Part shown: one piece after another, positions 15,909 to 26,300 of the stretch
How positions within the stretch are numbered: position 1 is the first letter of the stretch
Layout: each line of letters opens with the position of its first letter
Origin: Pedobacter sp. D749
GTDB taxonomy: Bacteria > Bacteroidota > Bacteroidia > Sphingobacteriales > Sphingobacteriaceae
Reading direction: 5' to 3'
Assembly: GCF_019317285.1 (NCBI RefSeq)
Contig: NZ_CP079218.1
Location: 1,178,001-1,242,000, forward strand
DNA: 64,000 bases
Program-made: the position numbers and the translations under genes
Notes under the pieces: generated by a model
The model's database searches: none
Seen by the model: only the letters and a program-made list of their open reading frames with translations
What the model was told of the DNA's origin: nothing

Positions 15909-17471
15909 ATGGCCAAAATAGCAAAGCAGACTAAGAGTATAGAAGAGATTTTATGGGATTCTGCTAATAAATTACGAGGAACCGTTGAATCATCAGAATA
16001 TAAACACGTTGTACTAGGCTTAATCTTTTTGAAGTTTGCCAGCGATAAGTTTGAAGAGCGTAGAGCGGAATTGAAAAAAGAAGGGAAAGAGAAATATCTG
16101 GAAATGAAGGAATTCTATAACATGAAGAATATCTTCTTTCTACCTGAAGAGTCTCGTTGGAGTACCGTAATCAAAAACTCGAAACAGAATGATATTGCCT
16201 TAATTATCGATACCGCTTTACACACCGTTGAAAAAAATAACCCTGCACTAAAAGGCGCATTGCCAGATAATTATTTCTCTCGTTTAAATATGGATGTGAG
16301 CAAGCTTTCTGCCCTGCTCGATACGATTAATAATATTGATACCCTAAAAGACAAACAACAAGACATAGTTGGGCGTGTGTATGAATATTTCTTAAGTAAG
16401 TTTGCCTTAGCCGAAGGAAAAGGGAAAGGCGAGTTCTATACCCCAAAATCTATTGTAAACCTCATTGCTGAAATGATTGAGCCTTACAAAGGTGTAATCT
16501 ATGACCCTGCTTGTGGTTCTGGTGGTATGTTTGTACAGTCTATTAAATTTATAGAGAACCACCACGGCGATAAAAAGGAAATTTCTATTTACGGCCAAGA
16601 ATATACGGCTACGACTTATAAATTAGCTAAAATGAATTTAGCTATACGTGGCATTGCTGCCAATTTAGGTGATGTACCTGCTGATACTTTTGGGCGTGAC
16701 CAACACCCGGATCTAAAAGCCGACTACATTATGGCCAACCCGCCTTTTAACCAAAAAGATTGGCGGGCAAGCAATGAATTGGTAGACGACCCACGCTGGC
16801 GTGGGTATGAAGTGCCACCAACCAGCAATGCCAATTATGCCTGGATATTAAATATGGCGAGCAAGCTCTCTGAAAATGGAGTGGCTGGTTTTATCTTAGC
16901 CAATGGCGCTTTAAGTGGGGGCGGTGAAGAATACAAAATACGTAGAAAACTGATTGAAAATGATTTGGTAGAGGCCATTGTGATTCTGCCTCAGAATATG
17001 TTTTATACCACTAATATTAGTGTTACACTTTGGATTTTAAATAAAAACAAAAGAGAAAGAACATTATTAGTTAACGACGGCGTTAAGAATTATCGAAATC
17101 GTAAACATGAGATCTTATTTATGGATTTACGAGAAAGAGGTATCCCATTTGAAAAGAAATTTACACAGTTCTCTGCCGGAAATATTATAGAGATTACGCA
17201 AGCTTATCATAACTGGCAAAGCGATTTAAGTAGCTATCAAAATGTAGCTGAATTCTGTTATTCTGCCAGTAAGGAAGATGTGGTTGCTAAAGATTATTCA
17301 TTGGTACCTAGTAAATACATCGAATTTGTAAATAGAGATGAAAATATAGATTTTGATGAAAAGATGAAGAGGTTGCAAGAAGAGTTTAAAACTTTATTGC
17401 AAACAGAAAAACAATCAAAAAAAGAGCTACTTGGTGTTTTTAAAGAATTAGGTTATGAGATCGAGTTATAG
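15909..17471 (+). CDS. hsdM: Type I restriction-modification DNA methyltransferase subunit
   Basis: 520 aa. The N-terminal HsdM helical domain (IEEILWDSANKLRGTVESSEYKHVVLGLIFLKF) precedes an N6-adenine methyltransferase domain with the SAM motif YDPACGSGGMF (about residues 197-207) and catalytic NPPF (277-280). With HsdS it methylates the recognition site and with HsdR forms the restriction complex. First gene of the operon hsdM-hsdS-KAP-AlbA-hsdR. It overlaps hsdS by 17 bp. The preceding AT-rich region (15672-15908) should hold the promoter; I do not see a full consensus. Confidence 0.97.
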   Translation: MAKIAKQTKSIEEILWDSANKLRGTVESSEYKHVVLGLIFLKFASDKFEERRAELKKEGKEKYLEMKEFYNMKNIFFLPEESRWSTVIKNSKQNDIALIIDTALHTVEKNNPALKGALPDNYFSRLNMDVSKLSALLDTINNIDTLKDKQQDIVGRVYEYFLSKFALAEGKGKGEFYTPKSIVNLIAEMIEPYKGVIYDPACGSGGMFVQSIKFIENHHGDKKEISIYGQEYTATTYKLAKMNLAIRGIAANLGDVPADTFGRDQHPDLKADYIMANPPFNQKDWRASNELVDDPRWRGYEVPPTSNANYAWILNMASKLSENGVAGFILANGALSGGGEEYKIRRKLIENDLVEAIVILPQNMFYTTNISVTLWILNKNKRERTLLVNDGVKNYRNRKHEILFMDLRERGIPFEKKFTQFSAGNIIEITQAYHNWQSDLSSYQNVAEFCYSASKEDVVAKDYSLVPSKYIEFVNRDENIDFDEKMKRLQEEFKTLLQTEKQSKKELLGVFKELGYEIEL

Positions 17472-18657
17472 ACCTATTGGAAATTACATCAGATTGGTTG
17501 ATGAAAGAAACAATGGGTTACATACCACAAATTTATTAGGGGTAAGTATTTCGAAGCAATTTATAAAATCTGTTGCCAATGTTATTGGTACAGATATGGA
17601 GAATTATAAAATTATACGGAAAAATCAATTTGCTTGTAGCATTATGCAAGTCCGTAGAGATAGGAAAATGCCAGTTGCTTTATACACCAAAGATGAACCA
17701 TCACTTATTTCACAAGCTTATCCTGTTTTCGAAATTATAAATGCAGAAGAACTTTTGCCCGAATATTTAATGATGTGGTTTACACGTTCTGAATTTGACC
17801 GTGAAGCTTGCTTTTATGCTGTTGGTGGAGTAAGAGGTAGTTTAGAATGGGAAGACTTTTGCAATATGCAGCTACCAATTCCATCTCCAGAAAAGCAGTT
17901 AGAAATTGTAAGAGAGTATAATGTAATTCAAAGCAGAATTAAACTTAATAACCAACTCATTGCCAAATTAGAAGAAACTGCCCAAGCCATTTATAAACAA
18001 TGGTTTGTAGATTTTGAGTTTCATAATGAAAATGGTTTGCCTTATAAAAGTAGTGGTGGGGAAATGGTAGGAAGTGAGTTGGGGGAAATACCGAAGGGGT
18101 GGGATGTAGGCCGATTGGGTGATATTACTAAAATAATTATGGGGCAATCTCCAAAAGGAGATTCATATAATACTGAGGGAATTGGAACGCCTCTGGTCAA
18201 TGGCCCTGTAGAATTTGGAGAATATTTTACAGAAAAAACTAAATGGACTACATCAGTTACAAAATTGTCTGAAATTGATGATCTAATAATTTGTGTTAGA
18301 GGAAGCACAACAGGGAGGTTTGTTAAGAGTGATGGTTTCTATTGTTTAGGGCGTGGAGTTTGTAGCTTAAGAGCATTCCATTCCCAAAGATTTGTCGACC
18401 AAGTTTATCAAAACAGTTTACAAAAACTTCTAGCACTAACTACAGGTTCTACATTTCCTAACTGGGACAGATTAACATTATCTAATTTTTTAATAATAAT
18501 ACCAAGTCGTGATTTAATGGAAGAATATGAGAAAAAGATAAGTTTGGTATTTGGCTTAATTGAATCTAAACACAAGGAAATTATTATTATCAATAATATT
18601 AAAAAAGTGTTGTTTGCGAAAATGACGAAAGTTGAATTTGAAAATGAATTTGCTTAA
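17455..18657 (+). CDS. hsdS: Type I restriction-modification specificity subunit
   Basis: 400 aa, with two target-recognition domains. TRD1 begins at the conserved YRPIGNYIRLVDERN...LLGVSISKQF; a central conserved helix follows (EKQLEIVREYNVIQSRIKLNNQLIAKLEETAQAIYKQWF, about 142-182); TRD2 begins at GEIPKGWDVGRLGDI (about 211-225). It determines the bipartite DNA site. The start inside hsdM is supported by the full TRD1 opening. The recognised sequence cannot be read from the protein alone. The next gene begins 20 bp downstream. Confidence 0.95.
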   Translation: MRSSYRPIGNYIRLVDERNNGLHTTNLLGVSISKQFIKSVANVIGTDMENYKIIRKNQFACSIMQVRRDRKMPVALYTKDEPSLISQAYPVFEIINAEELLPEYLMMWFTRSEFDREACFYAVGGVRGSLEWEDFCNMQLPIPSPEKQLEIVREYNVIQSRIKLNNQLIAKLEETAQAIYKQWFVDFEFHNENGLPYKSSGGEMVGSELGEIPKGWDVGRLGDITKIIMGQSPKGDSYNTEGIGTPLVNGPVEFGEYFTEKTKWTTSVTKLSEIDDLIICVRGSTTGRFVKSDGFYCLGRGVCSLRAFHSQRFVDQVYQNSLQKLLALTTGSTFPNWDRLTLSNFLIIIPSRDLMEEYEKKISLVFGLIESKHKEIIIINNIKKVLFAKMTKVEFENEFA

Positions 18658-18677
18658 ATAAAATAAACTAACGCTCG

Positions 18678-21600
18678 ATGACAAAAATCAATAATCCCAA
18701 ATTTTTAACGAACGCTCCTATTGGAGAAGACCTCTTTAAAAATAAATCACAAGATAAAATTGCTCAAATAATTAGTGAAAAAGTAATCAATGAATCAGAT
18801 TTCAAAATAATTGGAATTGATGGCGAATGGGGTTCTGGAAAAAGCAATTTGGTAAAACTTATTCAAAGTAAACTGACAGATACTCATGTTTTTTTTATTT
18901 ATGATGTATGGGGACATCAAGAAGACGAGCAACGAAAAGCCATTTTAGTTGAACTTACCGAGTTTATTAAAAATGAAGATAGTTTACTGAAAAAACATAC
19001 AAAGGATTGGGATTCAAAATTAAAACAGCTTTTAGCAAACTCAAAGGAAACAACCACAATAAATCAGCCTTATTTAAGTATAGGCTTTATTTTTAGCCTA
19101 TTATCGATTGTGTATATTCCAACGGTAAATGTTTTTAAGGATTCAATTAAAGATTTTTTTAAAATAGAATCTTTGTTTTGGAAACTAGTATTAGTAGCGT
19201 TTCCAATATTAATTGTCATTGGTATTTATATATACAATGTAATTGGAAATTGGTTTACTAAGAAAGGCTTTTGGAAATCGTTCAAGATATCTGCCGAAGA
19301 AACATTTCAAGTCTATACGAATAAGCAAAAAGAAGAAACTAAAATCGAAACAATTTCTGAGAATCAACCTTCGGTAAGAGATTTTCAAAAATGGATGAAA
19401 GAAATAGATTCAGACTTAGATAAGAAAGTGGTTATTGTCTTTGATAACTTTGACAGGCTTCCTAAAAAGCACATTCTTAATATTTGGTCCTCTATTCACA
19501 TTTTTTTCGCGGAAAAAAAATATGATAATATCAAAGTCATCGTGCCTTTTGATCGAGAGCATGTCCAAAATGCTTTCAAGGAGTTAAATTCAACAGATAA
19601 GACTTTTGGTGATGACTATGTTAACAAGACTTTTGATATAGTTTTCCGAGTTACATTGCCAATTATGTCCGACTGGAAACAATTTTTCGAAAATCAATGG
19701 AAAAAAGCTTTTACGCAATTCGAAGAAGATGAGATGAAATTGGTAATTCAAGTTTACGAATTTCTAAATAGAAGAATAACCCCTAGAGAAATTATCTCAT
19801 TTATTAATGAGATCCTAACAATAAAGCTGTTAGATGAGAAATTTAAAGAAAGATACATCTCGATTTTTGTATTAAGAAAAGACGAAATTTTAAAAGACCC
19901 ACTAATTGCGATTACGAATCTTGATTATCTAATGGGATTAAAATCATTCTATCAAAATGATTCCGAATTTGCTAAGCAATTAACCGCTATTATTTACCAC
20001 ATTGAAATTGATAACGCATTAGAACTCATATATACTCAGGAACTACGCGATGTGTTAAATAAGAATGATGTTGAGCAATTTAACATTATTTGTAAATCAG
20101 AGTTTATCGACTCAATATTTAATTCTGCAATTTCCAGTATAGAACTTTTTGAAAATCCAATTAAGACGTTATCTCATTTAGAAAAAGAAACAAATCTTTC
20201 CCAATTACATATTGATCGGGCTTGGAATTTATTTTATTATAAGATTTTAAACAGCAAACGGCATATTGATAAACTAGAAGTGGAAGATTGGCAAGTGGTA
20301 TTAATCAATAATCATCAGGACAATAAATATTTATTTGAATTATTGAAAGGGTATTCCGATATTTTAGATGAAACTAATTCCGTAGAATATGTTTCATTAA
20401 TTGATCAATTGTTCAAAGAAATTAGTCAAGAAAAAGTAAGCCCACTTATACTTGAAAAAAATATTGCGTCCAAAAGTTTTGTTGAATTTATTGAAAATAA
20501 AGGGGATAATTATCAACCATATAAATTGGTTACTAATGGTCAAACACTGGATGAATATCTATCGAAATTAACTATAGATGTAATTCTTAAATTAAAGAAT
20601 ACAAGAGTTTTAACGAAAAATTATGTTTTACCTAAGTATAAAGTATTTCTTAAAACTAGTTTAAACACCTATATAAGTCAAAATAGTGTGGAATTAGCAA
20701 ACGATGTAATGCTTAAGATTAAGGAGACCATTAAAAATAAGCAAGATTTAAAAGACACTTTAGATGATGCTAACATCTATACTTTATACACAAACAATTT
20801 ATCATCTGAATTGCCAATAATAGATGAGTTGATTGCAATGAGAATTGCCAGAGCTAATTTATTTGAACCATCTTATCAAAGTTATTTTCAAGATACTCTA
20901 AACAATGAGAATGATGATAGATCGAAAAAAATTGCAAGAACTATTTTAAATTATATTTCCTATGATAATATATTATTAAAGGCAAAATATTTTAAAAGCT
21001 CTCCATTATTTAGGCAGACCATTTTGAGAATGTTTACAATGTCTGACCTAGGAAGAACAGCTGATATCACAAGTTTAATTGAAAAATATCAAGAACTAAA
21101 AACTAGTTTAGCTATTGTTGATGATAATTTATTGAAAGAATTCAATAAATGGGATATTGATAAATCTAAATTTGATATTGATAAATTAGACAATGAATTT
21201 ATTGACGACTGTTATCAATACGATGAATTGAATATATCAAAATTGTTTTTGGAGAAATTTAACGAGGATTTCAAAGATTTAGAAGAAGCAGATTACGAGG
21301 TCGTCTTTGGAGATGGGAGCGACGTGCATTTTCGCTATTTTGAGAAGCTGAATTTGGACTCTTTAACCCAAACTTCACTTGATGTATTTGAAAAACAATT
21401 AATAGCTAAAATCAAAGAAGGTAGTGTTGGGGATCCATGGTGGAAGATACTTGAAGTGTACGATTCAAATAATCATACTATTTCGGTAGTTAATTGTTTG
21501 AAAAATATCAGAGATCAGTTCTTAAACTCCAATATGGAGTTAGACGTACAAACAGCTAAAGAAATTTTACCATATTTTCTAAAGCACGGATTGCTGAATC

Positions 21601-21839
21601 CAAATACTGAAGTTTTTCGAACTATCATTAAAAACAGTTTTCTGTCCGATGATGGCTTCGTTAATATACTTTTAAATCATATAGATTACATCAAATCTTT
21701 GTACCAAAATTCTGGGCAATCAGAAAAAGAAAGCTTTCGTAATATTGTTAATGAAAAACGAGATGCAAGTGAACTTTTAGAAAGTATGGCTAAGTCCATT
21801 GGAATCAGAAAATCTAAAGAAAAATCAGAAGATCAGTAA
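18678..21839 (+). CDS. KAP-family P-loop NTPase with two membrane segments
   Basis: 1053 aa. Walker A is GEWGSGKSN (about residues 49-57) and Walker B is VVIVFDNFDRL (about 252-262). Two hydrophobic segments (SIGFIFSLLSIVYIP, about 133-147, and LVLVAFPILIVIGIYIYNVI, about 170-190) interrupt the NTPase domain, the arrangement that defines KAP NTPases. The remaining 600 residues are helical without a domain I recognise. KAP proteins are often found in defence loci. It sits between hsdS and hsdR and shares a TAATG stop/start with the next gene, so it is made with the restriction system. The low-GC codon use is unlike the flanking core genes, consistent with transfer. Confidence 0.88.
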   Translation: MTKINNPKFLTNAPIGEDLFKNKSQDKIAQIISEKVINESDFKIIGIDGEWGSGKSNLVKLIQSKLTDTHVFFIYDVWGHQEDEQRKAILVELTEFIKNEDSLLKKHTKDWDSKLKQLLANSKETTTINQPYLSIGFIFSLLSIVYIPTVNVFKDSIKDFFKIESLFWKLVLVAFPILIVIGIYIYNVIGNWFTKKGFWKSFKISAEETFQVYTNKQKEETKIETISENQPSVRDFQKWMKEIDSDLDKKVVIVFDNFDRLPKKHILNIWSSIHIFFAEKKYDNIKVIVPFDREHVQNAFKELNSTDKTFGDDYVNKTFDIVFRVTLPIMSDWKQFFENQWKKAFTQFEEDEMKLVIQVYEFLNRRITPREIISFINEILTIKLLDEKFKERYISIFVLRKDEILKDPLIAITNLDYLMGLKSFYQNDSEFAKQLTAIIYHIEIDNALELIYTQELRDVLNKNDVEQFNIICKSEFIDSIFNSAISSIELFENPIKTLSHLEKETNLSQLHIDRAWNLFYYKILNSKRHIDKLEVEDWQVVLINNHQDNKYLFELLKGYSDILDETNSVEYVSLIDQLFKEISQEKVSPLILEKNIASKSFVEFIENKGDNYQPYKLVTNGQTLDEYLSKLTIDVILKLKNTRVLTKNYVLPKYKVFLKTSLNTYISQNSVELANDVMLKIKETIKNKQDLKDTLDDANIYTLYTNNLSSELPIIDELIAMRIARANLFEPSYQSYFQDTLNNENDDRSKKIARTILNYISYDNILLKAKYFKSSPLFRQTILRMFTMSDLGRTADITSLIEKYQELKTSLAIVDDNLLKEFNKWDIDKSKFDIDKLDNEFIDDCYQYDELNISKLFLEKFNEDFKDLEEADYEVVFGDGSDVHFRYFEKLNLDSLTQTSLDVFEKQLIAKIKEGSVGDPWWKILEVYDSNNHTISVVNCLKNIRDQFLNSNMELDVQTAKEILPYFLKHGLLNPNTEVFRTIIKNSFLSDDGFVNILLNHIDYIKSLYQNSGQSEKESFRNIVNEKRDASELLESMAKSIGIRKSKEKSEDQ

Positions 21840-23323
21840 TGTCCGAAACCAACCACGTAGAATACAAACAAGAACTTACCGATTCGCTAGAAAAGGAAGT
21901 GGTTGCTTTTTTAAATTATAAGGAAGGCGGTGTAATTTATATTGGTATTGATAATGCTGGTAAAACAACAGGGGTTTTAGATAGTGACGGCAAGCAGTTA
22001 AAAATAAAAGACCGCTTAAAACATAATATCTCTCCCTCTTGCTTAGGCTTGTTTGATGTAATTAGTGAGCATAAAGATGGATTGGATATTATTAAAATTA
22101 TAGTAGCGAGTGGTAGTGAAAAGCCTTATTTTTTGAAGAAATATGGTATGACAGAGAAAGGGGCTTTTATCAGAATTGGTACGGCATCAGAGCCTATGCC
22201 TCAAAAAATGATTGATGCGCTGTTTGCCAGGCGTACAAGAAACTCCATCAGCAAAATTAAATCTAACCAACAAAATTTAAGTTTTGAGCAGTTAAAAATC
22301 TACTATGAGGGCGTAGGTAAAAGATTGAATAATAATTTTGCTGCCAATTTAGAGCTACTCATTGCAGATGAGCAATATAATTACGTGGCTTATTTAATTT
22401 CCGATAAAAACAGTACTTCCATAAAGTTAGCCCGGTACAATGGTTTAACCAGGGCTAATTTGGTAGAAAATAATGAGTATGGTTATGAATCTTTAATTAA
22501 AGCCACCAAACAGGTTTTAGATAAAATAGAGTTAGAAAATAAAACCATTACCCAAATCACTTCCAAAGCAAGAAAAGAAGCCAGGCTCTGGGATGCAATT
22601 GCGTTACGTGAGGCGATTATTAATGCATTTGTACATAATGATTACACAACCGAGGTACCACCAAAATTTGAGTTGTTTGATGATCCTATCGAAATCACTT
22701 CAACTGGTGGTTTACCGGATGGGTTGAGTCAGGATGAATTTTTCGAGGGCTTTTCGGTGCCAAGGAATAAGGAGATTATGCGGATTTATAAAGATTTGGA
22801 TCTGGTAGAACAATTAGGCTCGGGTATTCCCCGCATTTTAGAAAGCTATTCAAAAGATTGTTTCAAATTTTCAGATAATTTCTTACGAATGTCTTTTCCT
22901 GTTAACGACCAAGCTAACGACCAAGCTAACGACCAAGCTAACGACCAAGCTAAAGCAAAAGACTTGATGGAACATCTGAAAACTAGTTTGGGTAGCCTGG
23001 GTACGGTAAAACGCGAGCTGATGGTTGAACTCAAAATGCCAACTGAAAAGCAGGTAGAAAAATATGCCAAGTTAGCAACGCAACTTACTGCAGAACAATT
23101 TGAAATCTTAAAGTTTTCGGGAAAGCCAAAATCAAATAAGGAAATTCAGGAAGACTGTTTAGGCTTAAAAAGGCATAACGACAACTTTAAACGATACATA
23201 GAACCTTTAATAAACTTGAAGTTATTAAACAGGACGTTGCCGAATGTTCCGAATAGCCCCCAACAAAAATATTATACAACAGAAATTGGCAATATCATAT
23301 TGTTGATTAACGATTATAAATAG
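21839..23323 (+). CDS. AlbA_2/Schlafen-domain ATP-binding protein (RecG-like transcriptional regulator family)
   Basis: 494 aa. The N-terminal AlbA_2 (Schlafen-type) domain is visible as NHVEYKQELTDSLEKEVVAFLNYKEGGVIYIGID (about residues 5-38) and FIRIGTASEPM. A HATPase_c_4 module follows: LREAIINAFVHNDY (about 256-270), EITSTGGLPDG and VEQLGSGIPRI. A linker with four NDQA repeats (356-371) precedes a C-terminal winged-helix-like region (SNKEIQEDCLGLKRHNDNFKRYI). Such proteins are common next to restriction genes, with a regulatory or defence role proposed. Start overlaps the KAP stop by 1 bp; hsdR follows after 1 bp. Confidence 0.88.
   Translation: MSETNHVEYKQELTDSLEKEVVAFLNYKEGGVIYIGIDNAGKTTGVLDSDGKQLKIKDRLKHNISPSCLGLFDVISEHKDGLDIIKIIVASGSEKPYFLKKYGMTEKGAFIRIGTASEPMPQKMIDALFARRTRNSISKIKSNQQNLSFEQLKIYYEGVGKRLNNNFAANLELLIADEQYNYVAYLISDKNSTSIKLARYNGLTRANLVENNEYGYESLIKATKQVLDKIELENKTITQITSKARKEARLWDAIALREAIINAFVHNDYTTEVPPKFELFDDPIEITSTGGLPDGLSQDEFFEGFSVPRNKEIMRIYKDLDLVEQLGSGIPRILESYSKDCFKFSDNFLRMSFPVNDQANDQANDQANDQAKAKDLMEHLKTSLGSLGTVKRELMVELKMPTEKQVEKYAKLATQLTAEQFEILKFSGKPKSNKEIQEDCLGLKRHNDNFKRYIEPLINLKLLNRTLPNVPNSPQQKYYTTEIGNIILLINDYK
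22904..22951 (+). repeat. Four in-frame 12-bp repeats in the AlbA/HATPase gene
   Basis: AACGACCAAGCT occurs four times without mismatch, encoding NDQA x4 between the ATPase module and the C-terminal domain. Perfect identity suggests recent slippage; gain or loss of units would change linker length but not frame. Confidence 0.9.
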
Positions 23324-23324
23324 C

Positions 23325-26300
23325 ATGAAATTTACCGAATCGCAATTAGAGCATGCATTTATTAACTTACTTGAAGATGAGAAAATGATTCATCAGGTAG
23401 GTAATGTAGTCCGTAAAGCCACTACAAATTTAGTTGAAGAACCTGTTGTAGTATATGGTAATATCGTTAGCGATAAAGTTCTAATTGATGAAGACTTAAA
23501 AGCCTACCTGCGTAGGCAGTATCAAGACGATGAGATTACAGAGAATGAAATTGAATCTATACTTAGGGATTTAGATCGTTTACCCTCTTCCGATTTGTAC
23601 GAGAGCAATAAAATTTTTATGAAAATGGTTTCAGATGGTTTTTTGCTTAAACGGGAAGACCGGCTCAAAAAAGACATCTATATTCAACTGATAGATTATT
23701 CAGTATCAGATCGAAATACGTATAAAATTGTAAATCAATTGGCCATAAGAGGCTATGAGATGCGCATTCCAGATTTAATATTGTACATCAATGGTTTGCC
23801 ATTAGTCGTGTTTGAATTTAAATCTGCAATTAAAGAAGATACCACCATACACAATGCCTATGAGCAACTAACGGTCCGTTATAAAAGAGACATACCCGAA
23901 CTATTTAAATACAATGCATTTTGTGTGATTAGTGATGGAGTAAATACCAAGGCCGGTTCATTCTTTGCACCTTATGAGTTCTTTTACGCCTGGAGAAAAA
24001 TTGAGGGAATGAAAACCGAGGTTGATGGTATTGATGCCATGTTTACGTTAATACAAGGGATGTTTAACCGAACCAGGTTAAGGGATATAATCCGCAATTT
24101 TATTTACCTGCCAGACAGTTCTAAGAAAAATGAAAAGATTGTTTGTCGTTATCCTCAATACTATGCTACAGTTAAGCTTTTCGAAAATATAAAGTTACAC
24201 CAACGCCCTCATGGTGATGGAAAAGGTGGCACCTATTTCGGTACAACAGGTTGTGGTAAAAGCTATACCATGCTTTTTTTGAGTAGGCTGCTGATGAAAA
24301 GCACCTATTTTGGTAGCCCTACTATAATTTTAATTACGGATAGAACAGATTTAGATGATCAGCTCTCTGGTCAATTCACCAACGCTAAAGGTTTTATTGG
24401 TGATGAGACTGTTGTTAGCGTAGAAAGCAGGAGTAATTTAAGAGAACTATTGCAAGGCAGAAATAGCGGTGGTGTTTTCTTAACCACCATACACAAGTTT
24501 ACGGAGGATACGAAACTACTTACCGATCGAACTAATGTGATTTGTATTTCCGATGAGGCGCACAGAAGTCAAACCAATTTAGATCAGAAAGTAAGTATCA
24601 CTGAAAAAGGCGTTACTAAAACTTACGGCTTTGCGAAGTACTTACATGACTCCTTGCCAAATGCCACTTATGTTGGCTTTACAGGTACGCCAATTGATGC
24701 AACGATTGATGTATTTGGCGATATTGTTGATGCCTATACGATGACTGAATCGGTTAATGATGAAATTACGGTTAGGATAGTTTATGAAGGTCGTGCCGCA
24801 AAGGTTTTGCTTAATAACCATAAGCTCGAAGAAATAGAAGCTTATTATGCCCAATGTGCCGAGGATGGAAGTAATGAAAATCAGATAGAAGAAAGCAAAA
24901 AGGCAATGGCACAGATGAATGCCATTATAGGAGATCCGAAACGTTTACAAGCCATTGCCGAAGATTTTGTCCGCCATTATGAAAACAGAATTGTTGAGGG
25001 CGCTACAGTAAAAGGTAAAGCCATGTTTGTTTGTAGTAGTAGACAAATCGCTTTTGAGTTATACAAAAATATTTTAACCATACGTCCTGATTGGGCTGAA
25101 GTAAAAATTGCCGCAGATGATGTTGTGCTTTCGGAAAAAGAGCAGAAAGAAATTAAACCGATGGAACGCCTAAAAATGGTGATGACCAGAGGTAAGGATG
25201 ATGATGAGGCATTATATAAGTTATTAGGCACAAAAGGCGATCGCAAAGAATTTGATCGTCAGTTTAAAAACGAAAAATCCAACTTTAAAATAGCCATTGT
25301 TGTTGATATGTGGCTCACAGGTTTCGATGTTCCGTTTTTAGATACCATGTATATTGACAAACCCATTCAAAGACACAATCTAATTCAAACCATTTCCCGG
25401 GTTAACCGGAAATTTGAAGGAAAAAATAAGGGTTTGGTTGTCGATTACATTGGAATCAAGAAGCAACTAAATTTAGCCTTAGCACAATATGGTAAAGGGG
25501 ATTCGCAAAATATTGAAGATATTGAACAATCAATTGTAGTTGTAAAAGATCAACTTGACCTTTTGAATAAGCTGTTTCATAAATTCGATTCTTCAAAATA
25601 TTTTCATGGAACACCGGTAGAACAACTTAAGTGTTTAAATGAGTCTGCCGAATTTGTGCAACTCACTCAAGAACTCGAAAAGCGTTTTATGTACATCGTA
25701 AAACGCTTAAAGTCTGCTTATGATATTTGTTCGGGTAGTGGTGTTTTCAAAGACGAAGAACGAGATTTAATTCATTTTTATTTAGCTATAAGAGCTATTA
25801 TTTACAAGTTAACAAAGGGGGTGGCACCAGATGCGGCCCAAATGAATAATAAAGTCCGCCAGATGCTTCAAGATGCAATAGAAAGCGAAGGCGTTGAAGA
25901 GATATTTAAACTTGGAGATGATAATGAAACAGAAGTAGATATATTTTCCGAGGATTATATGGCAAAGATTGATAAAATAAAACTGCCTAATACCAAGATT
26001 AAATTATTGCAAAAACTACTGGCGAAAGCAATTGATGATATCAAAAAAATAAATAAAATTACCGGTATTGACTTTTCGAAGCGACTTCAGTTCATTGTAG
26101 ATAAATACAACGAACGTAAAGAAAACGACGTTTTAAGAAGTGAAGTTTTAGAAGATTTTACAGACGAAATTATCGACTTGTATTACGCCCTTAAAAAGGA
26201 AAAAGATTCTTTCAAAGATCTGGGAATTGATTTCGAAGAAAAGGCATTTTACGATATATTAAAAGCCTTAGCCATTAAATACGATTTTGCCTATCCAGAG

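Noticed and set aside
22846..23070. Minus-strand frame with AWSL repeats
   Set aside because: Antisense of the NDQA repeats in the AlbA/HATPase gene.
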